Shown: positions 53,832 through 60,718 of the stretch, piece after piece | Layout of the letters: the number at the start of each line of letters is the position of its first letter | Position numbering within the stretch: position 1 is the stretch's first letter | DNA from: Paenibacillus mesophilus | Lineage (GTDB): Bacteria > Bacillota > Bacilli > Paenibacillales > NBRC-103111 | Assembly (NCBI RefSeq): GCF_005938385.1 | Contig: NZ_VCRA01000012.1 | Span: 180,792-244,791 of the forward strand | Length of the DNA: 64,000 nucleotides | Direction: 5' to 3' | The notes under the pieces: generated by a model | The model's database searches: none | Told to the model about the DNA's origin: nothing | The model's input: only the letters and a program-made list of their open reading frames with translations | Made by a program: the position numbers and the translations under genes

Positions 53832-56429
53832 ATGATGATGAAGCAATATTGGATCAAGAAGAAGACTGCCGTCGCCATGATTGTTATATTGATTACTATT
53901 GTAATCGCTTTCCGGGAACAAACAGCGTGGTCTTCATTGTCTGCTTGCGATAACGGGAGCAGCGGGACCGCAGCGCAAGCTTACGATCCGGCCTATTCGC
54001 GCCAGCTCGTCTCGCAAATCGCCTTCAGCGACGCGTCAAGCGGACAGTTTCTCGGGTCGCCCAGCTTGGTGCGGGTCGATGAAACGACGCTGCTCGCTTC
54101 CCACGACTATTTCGGCGCGAGCGATCCGAACCGGAAAACGACCGTCTACCGTTCGGAAGACAACGGCGCTACATGGGCTGTTGCCGCCCAGCTCGATCCG
54201 ATGTACTGGGGCAATCTGTTCGCCCATGACGGTGCCGTTTATTTGCTCGGCTCCTCGGGCAAGCCGTTCGCCTCGATCGTCATACGCAAAAGCACGGATG
54301 GGGGAATGACGTGGACGACGCCGTCAAATGCGGCCAACGGGCTGCTGTTCACGGCCAACGGAACGAACGGGACGTATGGCTATCATACCGCGCCTACTCC
54401 GGTAGTCCGTGCGAACGGACGCATATACCGGGCGTTCGAGGCGAGCGGTCCCCCTTATGATTGGCCGACCCATTTCAAGGCGTTCGTCCTGTCCGCGCCG
54501 GAAGATGCGGATTTGCTGGATGCTGCGAGCTGGAGCAAGTCCAATGAGCTGGCCTACAACCCGGTTTGGACGCCGGCATCCTGGAAAAGCGCCAAGCCCG
54601 GCTGGCTGGAAGGCAATGCGGTCACGGCCCCGAATGGGGAAATCTGGAACATTCTGCGATTCAATTCCGCCCCTACGGTCGGCAAGGCGGCGATCGTCAA
54701 GCTATCGGGCGACAACGAGACCGTCAGCTTCGATCCGAATACGGGATTTATCGATTTTCCCGGTGGAATGGACAAATTTACGATTCGCTACGACGAGGCG
54801 AGCAGACGCTACTTGACGCTGGTTAACAATAACACGTATCCGTCCAAACCGGATCAAAGAAATGTGCTTTCCTTATATGCGTCAAAGGATTTGCAGCAAT
54901 GGGAATTCGTCCGGACGTTGATAACCGACGATTCCGGTTTATCCGTGCAGAGCTCGATCGCGAAGGTCGGGTTCCAGTATGTCGACTGGCAGCTGGACGG
55001 AAACGATCTTATCTATGTCGTCCGTACTGCTTATGAAGGTGCGGATTCCTATCACAACAGCAACCGGATTACGTTTCACAGGCTGGAACATTTCCGGGAT
55101 TATATCGACTTGCCCAAAGGAAACTGGAAATTCGACGAATCGGTAGGCGATGCGGTATATGACAGCTCGGGCTTCGGGGTGAACGGCGCCGTGTACGGGG
55201 GCGGCAATTGGACCGACGGCTACAGGGGGAACGCGCTGGCATTGAACGGTACGGATCAGTATGTCGGGCTTGGCAACCGATTGGGCTCGGCGTTGGACGG
55301 GGCTTCCGCGATCACCATCGGGGGATGGATCAACAACCGTACGCTGCCGGCCTCGGGGGTGAGCTCGAACTGGTTGTTCGGTACGAACATCAAGGATCAT
55401 AAGGCCGGCGCGGAAATGTATATGGTTGGCGACCGGATACGTGTCGGTGGGCGAAGCCAAGCGAACGAAAACTACAAATACCGGGATTTCGCTTATTCCG
55501 CTGTCGGAGAATGGCATCATGTGGCCGGCATCGTGGACTATGCGAACGACTCCATCCGGCTTTTCCTCGACGGGGTGGAGCAGACTGCCCTGGATAACAG
55601 CCATGTATCGTTTTCGTGCGGAGTGTATAAGGCAAATACTTCGTCTGTTTCGGATACCATAGGCAGAAGTCCGGCCGGGAACGGATTTTTCGACGGCTTG
55701 CTGGATGAGCTGAAGGTGTATGGAAGAGCTCTGACGCCGAATGAAATCAACGGTCTTGTGTTCGACGGTTTGAAAGGATACTGGACGTTTGCAGGCACGC
55801 CCGGCACGACTGCGGCGAACGCATCCGTGTTCGATATGGACGGGAAAATCATGGGAGCGTCGCAAGTTGCGGGCGAGCAGGGGCCGGGGCTGAAGTTTGA
55901 CGGCACGATCGACTACGTCGATCTCGGCTACAAGGCGGGCGCCCAATTGAACGGTTCCCCGGCCATCAGCGTTGCGGCATGGATCAATGAGCGTGCGCTT
56001 CCCGACTCCGGAGGGAGGACGCTGTTCGGGACAAGGATCGACGGGACGTCTGCAGGATATGAATTGGTCGTTTTGTCCAACTCCATTCGGGTTGCCGGAA
56101 GAAGCACTCCGACAGATTCCTATAAATCATGGGACTTTCCGTACCAGCCTTCCGGAACATGGCGGCATATCGTAGGCGTACTCGATTTTGCCGGTAAAAA
56201 AATCCGGCTGTTCGTCGATGGAGTCGAGCAGCCATCCTCGGGCACCGTCAATTTCGAGAGCAGCTTCTACGAACGATACGTCCCGACGCAGCCGGATGCA
56301 ATCGGGAGAAGCCCCGCGGGCACTTCTTACTTCACGGGCATGATGAGACATGTCATGGTTTCTGGAAAGGCGCTGACTGCCGCCGAAGTGGAGCATTTGT
56401 ACAGAGGGCAGCTAAGCGCGCGGGACTGA
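53832..56429 (+). CDS. Secreted sialidase-fold protein with two LamG-like domains
   Basis: 865 residues from the ATG triplet at 53832–53840, preceded by GGGGGAA; the exact one used is open. N-terminal membrane helix/signal ~9–28 (TAVAMIVILITIVIAFRE). Propeller-like region ~40–420 with Asp boxes YRSEDNGATWA and RKSTDGGMTWT. Two concanavalin-like LamG domains follow at ~430–640 and ~640–860, each ending in a similar signature (GRALTPNEINGLVF; GKALTAAEVEHLY) and sharing DTIGRSPAGNGFF-type motifs. LamG domains bind glycans. It probably acts on host or plant polysaccharide at the cell surface. Confidence 0.82.
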   Translation: MMMKQYWIKKKTAVAMIVILITIVIAFREQTAWSSLSACDNGSSGTAAQAYDPAYSRQLVSQIAFSDASSGQFLGSPSLVRVDETTLLASHDYFGASDPNRKTTVYRSEDNGATWAVAAQLDPMYWGNLFAHDGAVYLLGSSGKPFASIVIRKSTDGGMTWTTPSNAANGLLFTANGTNGTYGYHTAPTPVVRANGRIYRAFEASGPPYDWPTHFKAFVLSAPEDADLLDAASWSKSNELAYNPVWTPASWKSAKPGWLEGNAVTAPNGEIWNILRFNSAPTVGKAAIVKLSGDNETVSFDPNTGFIDFPGGMDKFTIRYDEASRRYLTLVNNNTYPSKPDQRNVLSLYASKDLQQWEFVRTLITDDSGLSVQSSIAKVGFQYVDWQLDGNDLIYVVRTAYEGADSYHNSNRITFHRLEHFRDYIDLPKGNWKFDESVGDAVYDSSGFGVNGAVYGGGNWTDGYRGNALALNGTDQYVGLGNRLGSALDGASAITIGGWINNRTLPASGVSSNWLFGTNIKDHKAGAEMYMVGDRIRVGGRSQANENYKYRDFAYSAVGEWHHVAGIVDYANDSIRLFLDGVEQTALDNSHVSFSCGVYKANTSSVSDTIGRSPAGNGFFDGLLDELKVYGRALTPNEINGLVFDGLKGYWTFAGTPGTTAANASVFDMDGKIMGASQVAGEQGPGLKFDGTIDYVDLGYKAGAQLNGSPAISVAAWINERALPDSGGRTLFGTRIDGTSAGYELVVLSNSIRVAGRSTPTDSYKSWDFPYQPSGTWRHIVGVLDFAGKKIRLFVDGVEQPSSGTVNFESSFYERYVPTQPDAIGRSPAGTSYFTGMMRHVMVSGKALTAAEVEHLYRGQLSARD

Positions 56430-56469
56430 TCTATATCATTTGGGGGAGCATTTAAGGGGACTCTTTGGA

Positions 56470-56530
56470 GGGGGCTCCCCCGAAAGTATTCGGAATAAGC
56501 TTCGAAGGCTCGCTTCACTTTTGGGGGATC
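56470..56530. repeat. CCCCC/GGGGG hairpin repeat, single copy
   Basis: CCCCCGAAAGT (56477–56487) pairs with ACTTTTGGGGG (56517–56527) in one G·U-tolerant stem; the 51-bp unit has AAGCTTCGAAGGC in its middle and is flanked by GGGGGCT and ATC. The unit matches those at 59372 almost exactly. It lies behind the LamG gene and may act as its transcription terminator. Confidence 0.75.
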
Positions 56531-56594
56531 TCAGTCATATCCCGACAGTTTGTCTCATACGATGAGTATTAGTACAAGTCGAGGAGAGATTGCC

Positions 56595-56876
56595 GTGAAA
56601 GAATGGAAAAGCGTCGCTTACATGAGCTTGGCGCTCGGCATGCTCATTTACGCCGTCCCCCGTATCGAGATCGGTCAAGGCTTTACGCTTCCGACCGTGT
56701 TCGGCATCGTCTGGATCGGATTCGCCCTGCTCGTCGTCGCCGCGCATCTGCACCGCATACTCGGAGTGGACGAGGAGACGAAGAAAGAGATGGCACGGGT
56801 CCGCAAATTCGGCAGACGGCGGCGGGAGCAGTGGCTGAACGCGAAGCTGAGAATGCCGGAAACGAAAAGGCATTGA
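56595..56876 (+). CDS. Small membrane protein of unknown function
   Basis: 93 residues with two hydrophobic helices (SVAYMSLALGMLIYAVPRI, ~6–24; FTLPTVFGIVWIGFALLVVA, ~30–50) and a strongly basic C-terminal tail (RRREQWLNAKLRMPETKRH). GTG 56595 follows GAGGAGAG. The tail suggests contact with membrane or nucleic acid on the inside. Family not recognised. Confidence 0.65.
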   Translation: MKEWKSVAYMSLALGMLIYAVPRIEIGQGFTLPTVFGIVWIGFALLVVAAHLHRILGVDEETKKEMARVRKFGRRRREQWLNAKLRMPETKRH

Positions 56877-56912
56877 GCTTATAAAGTAAAATTTCATCAA
56901 AATAACATGAGA

Positions 56913-56940
56913 TGAAAAAAAACTCCGTCTAAACGGAGCG
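56913..56940 (-). terminator. Terminator of the two small minus-strand genes
   Basis: CTCCGT (56923–56928) pairs with ACGGAG (56933–56938) across CTAA; on the minus strand the stem is followed by eight T residues. Confidence 0.8.
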
Positions 56941-57024
56941 TGACTTTACATGGGCACAGCGGAAGCTGGCCTTTTTTGTCTGTATAGAGTTTGTAATGTG
57001 GTAATTTTGTTTGCCTCGCCAACA

Positions 57025-57264
57025 TTAGCGGGCAACCGTGCTGCGTCTGTCTTCCCTCGCGGAGCGAGGAAATATTTTGGACCAAGCCGCGCCGCTGTCG
57101 CCTTTTATCGCAAACTCGTTGCATGTTCCGATGCCGATGGCCGCCACACCTTGATCGGCCGAATTTTGGAAGCATAAGCCGTTCAACATGTCGCTGCTAG
57201 CCTGGAAATGCCGGCAGTTGTAACAGCTTGATTTCAGCTGAGGCGAAATGGATCTATAGCTCAT
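57025..57264 (-). CDS. Small Cys-containing protein of unknown function
   Basis: 79 residues with SSCYNCRHFQ, then GLCF and GTCNEF: a Cys-x2-Cys ... Cys ... Cys layout of the kind that binds one zinc or iron–sulfur centre. ATG 57264 is preceded by GGAGG, and its start lies within the end of the previous gene (11-nt overlap), so the two are coupled. Family not recognised. Confidence 0.65.
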   Translation of the reverse strand: MSYRSISPQLKSSCYNCRHFQASSDMLNGLCFQNSADQGVAAIGIGTCNEFAIKGDSGAAWSKIFPRSAREDRRSTVAR

Positions 57265-57466
57265 TCTCGTCGTCCTCCAATTCCTTCATGGTGCCCTCGG
57301 TTACCGAATGAAGCTGGATCGCCCTGCGCGTAACCTCCTCGGCCATCCGTTTGATCAAATCCCCGTTATTAGGCTGGGTCGCCGTCACTAGTTGCGTGCT
57401 GTATCGATGAAGGACGGTTTGGATCGCGATTTCCCAGTTTTGGCGTGCAACCACGGCGCTTTCCAT
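57254..57466 (-). CDS. Small helical protein of unknown function
   Basis: 70 residues from ATG 57466 (GGAGG 11 bp upstream); a TTG at 57493 is an alternative. Predicted all-helical and acidic at the end (MKELEDDENEL). Coupled to the Cys-containing gene by overlap, so the two probably work together. Family not recognised. Confidence 0.6.
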   Translation of the reverse strand: MESAVVARQNWEIAIQTVLHRYSTQLVTATQPNNGDLIKRMAEEVTRRAIQLHSVTEGTMKELEDDENEL

Positions 57467-57711
57467 ACGTTCCTGATCCTCCTGCCAATTCAAATCCCAT
57501 TTGTATTGTATTTCCAGAATAAAGGATAATATGGGTAAAGAATAGTTGAATTGAGAAACCGGAATTTATATTTACAAATAGCGAAAAGTGTGGTATATAG
57601 TCATTGGTTTTACGATGAAAAGCTTGTATCGGTTGTCACGTACGGTTCGCGGTATTATACTAGATAAGTAATACAGAAGAGTACAGTTTAGTCGGGATGG
57701 GGTATAACAGA

Positions 57712-59043
57712 ATGGATGATTTGCTGCAGGAAGCGGTTACGAAGCATGAGCAAATATTGAAATATATCGAGTCGCTGCAAATCGGCACCAAAATTTCGGT
57801 GCGCAAAATCGCCAAGGAAATGGACGTGAGCGACGGAACGGCTTACCGGGCGATCAAGGAGGCCGAGAATCAAGGGCTCGTCAGTACCCGGGAGCGGATC
57901 GGCACGGTACGCGTGGAGAAGAAGGCGCGGACGAACATCGACAAGCTTACGTTCTCCGAGGTGGTCAATATCGTGGACGGGCAAGTGCTGGGCGGGGCCG
58001 AAGGATTGGAGAAGACGCTGAACAAGTTCGTCATCGGGGCGATGCAGCTCGAAGCGATGGCCCGTTATATCGAACCGGGCAACCTGCTTATCGTGGGCAA
58101 CCGGTATCAGGTGCACCGGTATGCGCTGGAGCACGGTTCGGCCGTGCTCATTACAGGCGGCTTCGACACGAATGAAGACGTGAAGCGGCTTGCGGACGAT
58201 CTCGGACTGCCGATCATATCCACGAGCTACGATACGTTCACCGTTGCTTCGCTGATCAACCGCGCCATTTACGACCGGCTGATCAAGAAAAAAATTACGC
58301 TCGTGGAAGACATTTTGTCGCCGGAGCTCCCGCCGCGCACGTTAAAGGGGAGCAGCACGGTCGCCGATTGGGAGAAGCTGGTCGAGGAAACCGGCCACAG
58401 CCGCTATGCCGTCGTGGACGAATGGAACCGGGTTATCGGCATGATCGCCTCCAAGGACGTGCTGGGCGCGCCGAAAGAACAGACGATGGACAAGCTGATG
58501 ACGCGCAATCCGCTGACGGCCGTACCGCAGACGTCGGTCACTTCGGCGGCGCATATGATGGTATGGGAAGGGATCGAGCTGCTGCCGGTCGTCGATTCGA
58601 AAGGCAAGCTGCTGTCCGTGATCAGCCGCCAGGACGTGCTGAAGGCGCTGCAGGTCATCCAGAAGCAGCCGCAAATCGGCGAAACGTTCGAAGATTTGAT
58701 CGTGGTCGGCTTCGAGGAAGTGCGGGAGGACAGCGGGCATTTGTCGTACCGGGGCGTCATTACCCCGCAGATGACGGGCCGGCTCGGTACGGTGTCCGAA
58801 GGCGTCTTGACGACTCTGATGACGCAGTGCGCGTACCGTTCTTTGAAGACACAGAAAAAAGGCGATTTCGTTCTTGAAAACTTCACCGCCTACTTCTTGC
58901 GTCCGCTTCAGTTGGAAAGCCAAATCGAGATCCGTCCGCGCGTCATCGAGCTTAGCCGCAAATTCGGGAAGGTCGACGTGGAAATATACCATGGCGCGAA
59001 CCTGGTTTGCAAAGCGATGCTCGCTGCTCAGGCGATCGATTGA
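57712..59043 (+). CDS. ytoI: DRTGG/CBS-domain regulator with HTH and thioesterase-like end
   Basis: 443 residues. Helix-turn-helix ~20–70 (SVRKIAKEMDVSDGTAYRAI), DRTGG domain ~80–185, two CBS domains ~195–310 (LVEETGHSRYAVVDEWNRVI; MDKLMTRNPLTAVPQTSVTS), and a hotdog thioesterase-like domain ~320–440. This four-part order is that of Bacillus YtoI. CBS domains usually bind adenine nucleotides, so it may report energy or lipid state to a promoter. ATG 57712 was chosen because GGATGGGG lies before it. It converges on ytpI, its usual neighbour. Confidence 0.85.
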   Translation: MDDLLQEAVTKHEQILKYIESLQIGTKISVRKIAKEMDVSDGTAYRAIKEAENQGLVSTRERIGTVRVEKKARTNIDKLTFSEVVNIVDGQVLGGAEGLEKTLNKFVIGAMQLEAMARYIEPGNLLIVGNRYQVHRYALEHGSAVLITGGFDTNEDVKRLADDLGLPIISTSYDTFTVASLINRAIYDRLIKKKITLVEDILSPELPPRTLKGSSTVADWEKLVEETGHSRYAVVDEWNRVIGMIASKDVLGAPKEQTMDKLMTRNPLTAVPQTSVTSAAHMMVWEGIELLPVVDSKGKLLSVISRQDVLKALQVIQKQPQIGETFEDLIVVGFEEVREDSGHLSYRGVITPQMTGRLGTVSEGVLTTLMTQCAYRSLKTQKKGDFVLENFTAYFLRPLQLESQIEIRPRVIELSRKFGKVDVEIYHGANLVCKAMLAAQAID

Positions 59044-59052
59044 GCGCTATGC

Positions 59053-59346
59053 CTACTCCTTGATCCGGTCGTACAAGCCGTAATTGCGGATGCCCGCGAA
59101 CAAATTGAACAAGCCTAGCAGCAGCATGACGGCGCCGACGATAACCCTTACCGTCGAACCGGTAAATAGGAACAGCTGGATGATCGAGATGGAGATGAGC
59201 ATCGCGCCCATGCAAATGTTCATTTTGGCGGCGTCCATTCCCCGCGCTTTCCTCGATTGCTGCCTCCGGTGACGGACGCTGAACAGGACAGAGCCGAATA
59301 AAGAACAGGCGAAAACGATAAGAAGGGCTCCATGAAGCCACTGCAT
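59053..59346 (-). CDS. ytpI: YtpI-family membrane protein
   Basis: 97 residues with three hydrophobic helices (GALLIVFACSLFGSVLF; MNICMGAMLISISIIQLFL; VIVGAVMLLLGLFNLFAGI) and a basic loop between the first two (RHRRQQSRKARG). Matches small Bacillus YtpI in size and place. The start with GGAGTTTCGTC upstream was preferred to a much longer open frame that runs back through the hairpin array. Function unknown. Confidence 0.78.
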   Translation of the reverse strand: MQWLHGALLIVFACSLFGSVLFSVRHRRQQSRKARGMDAAKMNICMGAMLISISIIQLFLFTGSTVRVIVGAVMLLLGLFNLFAGIRNYGLYDRIKE

Positions 59347-59371
59347 GATGACGAAACTCCTTTCTACTAGT

Positions 59372-59618
59372 CCCCCGAAAGTGAAGAAGGCCTTCGAAGT
59401 GTAATCCGAATACTTTCGGGGGAGCCCCCTCAGAAAGAACCCCCAAAAGTGAAGAAGGCCTTCGAAGCGGATTCCGGGTACTTTTGGGGGAGCCCCCTCA
59501 GAAAGAGCCCCCAAAAGTGAAGCGGGCCTTCGAAGCAGATTCCGGGTACTTTTGGGGGAGCCCCCCAGAGATCCCCCGAAAGTGAAGAAGGTCTTCGAAA
59601 CGGAAGTACTTTCGGGGG
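59372..59618. repeat. Tandem array of four CCCCC/GGGGG hairpins
   Basis: Four units at 59372–59422, 59440–59490, 59508–59558 and 59573–59618, with a period of 68, 68 and 65 bp. Each is a hairpin with arms CCCCCRAAAGT and ACTTTYGGGGG around GAAG...CTTCGAA; units 1–3 are 51 bp and unit 4 is 46 bp. Units are joined by short GAGCCCCCTCAGAAAGA-like linkers. Arms of each unit co-vary (G/C or A/T at the sixth base), showing selection or recent copying for pairing. Related single copies lie at 41856 and 56470. Confidence 0.9.
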
Positions 59619-59684
59619 AACCTCCACGGGAACAATCGGTCCGGGCTCTTAACATTCATACTGTATCCGTTTTACCGGCAAAAA

Positions 59685-60239
59685 TCAACGGAACCGGAAC
59701 GAATCGGCCACCGAAGTTGCCTTGGACTTGATAAATACAATCAATTCGGTTTGGATGACGGCGACGCCGGTCGCTTCCACCTTGAAGACGTGCTCCTTGA
59801 CGGTATACTGGTCGGAGACGATTTCCTGCAGCTTGCGGATTTCCGCGGCGCGCCCTTGCTCGGAGCCGGATACGAACGGCGACATACTTTGGCCTTCGTA
59901 GATCGGCTCCAGCTTCTTCAGCACATGCTGCTTCAGCTCCTGCTCGATGACCGGGTCGAGCGGTGAGGACGAGCCGCTTTCGTAGCGAACCGTTATTTTT
60001 TTGATGATCGACTGGCTGTTCTTGAACTTGTTCAAGTTCTGGATTTCTTTCTTCAGGTTGTCGTTCTCGTCCTGCAGCACGGTGTTGCGCTCCACGAGCA
60101 GACTGAAGTTCGTCTGATGGATGCTCATGTAGAGGGCGCTGCCTATCACCATCCCGGACAAAAAAAGCCCGATTCCCGACAGCCACCGCTTGAACGGCTC
60201 CGGCGGCGGGACTCTCAAGATTCGACGCTCCCTTGGCAT
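59685..60239 (-). CDS. ytrI: YtrI-like sporulation membrane protein
   Basis: 184 residues: one membrane helix ~20–42 (WLSGIGLFLSGMVIGSALYM), coiled coil ~48–75 (LLVERNTVLQDENDNLKKEI), then an alpha/beta outer domain. Its gene follows ytrH with a 25-nt overlap and precedes the nrnA position in Bacillus, where ytrH/ytrI are sigma-E-dependent sporulation genes. ATG 60239 was chosen because it lies within ytrH close to its end; an in-frame frame extends further but inside ytrH. Confidence 0.8.
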   Translation of the reverse strand: MPRERRILRVPPPEPFKRWLSGIGLFLSGMVIGSALYMSIHQTNFSLLVERNTVLQDENDNLKKEIQNLNKFKNSQSIIKKITVRYESGSSSPLDPVIEQELKQHVLKKLEPIYEGQSMSPFVSGSEQGRAAEIRKLQEIVSDQYTVKEHVFKVEATGVAVIQTELIVFIKSKATSVADSFRFR

Positions 60240-60550
60240 ATCCACTTCACCAGCACGGTGCCGATATGAGCTCCGGCAAAAGCGCTTACGAAGTACATGA
60301 TTTGTTTGAAGGCGGGAGACAAATGCCCTTCCAAAAAGTTCGTCTCGATCACCCGGATCGGGTCGATCGTGCCTCCCACTGCCGCTACCATCGCCCAAAT
60401 TTTGATGCGGCCTGCAATGTCGAGCATCTTGTAAGCGGGCGCCTGCAGCGTCATTACCGAACCGATCCCGGCGAGCAGGCAGGCGCCGAGCACGATGCCG
60501 AAGGCGACGAAGAAATCGATCGCAAGATTGGTCATAAATTCCTTCATCAT
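60215..60550 (-). CDS. ytrH: YtrH sporulation membrane protein
   Basis: 111 residues with about three helices (FFVAFGIVLGACLLAGIGSV; IWAMVAAVGGTIDPIRVIE; FVSAFAGAHIGTVLVKWI) and the conserved GGTIDPIRVIE loop. GGGGTTGAGTGA precedes the ATG. Divergent from dnaE with 168 bp between them, as in Bacillus. Required for efficient sporulation in that genus. Confidence 0.85.
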   Translation of the reverse strand: MMKEFMTNLAIDFFVAFGIVLGACLLAGIGSVMTLQAPAYKMLDIAGRIKIWAMVAAVGGTIDPIRVIETNFLEGHLSPAFKQIMYFVSAFAGAHIGTVLVKWICQGSVES

Positions 60551-60718
60551 TCACTCAACCCCTTGTACGGATGCTTCGCCTGCCGGTTTCGCCATTACCC
60601 AAGTCCCGCCCGCAAGCTTGGCCTCATGTTTCTATCACTAATGTATGGGAATCCCCCCGGTGAATATGCTACAATATAGAAAAGCGAACAAGAGGCGAAC
60701 AGATAGGGGGGACGTGCC

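Noticed and set aside
59372..59618. CRISPR array
   Set aside because: Repeat plus linker is 65–68 bp, the linkers between units are nearly identical rather than unique, units are long palindromes, and no cas genes are present.
59053..59655. ytpI extended to 200 residues through the hairpin array
   Set aside because: The added ~100 residues are translations of the repeat units (phase-shifted GGSP/FFTFGG motifs); a normal start with ribosome-binding site exists at 59346.
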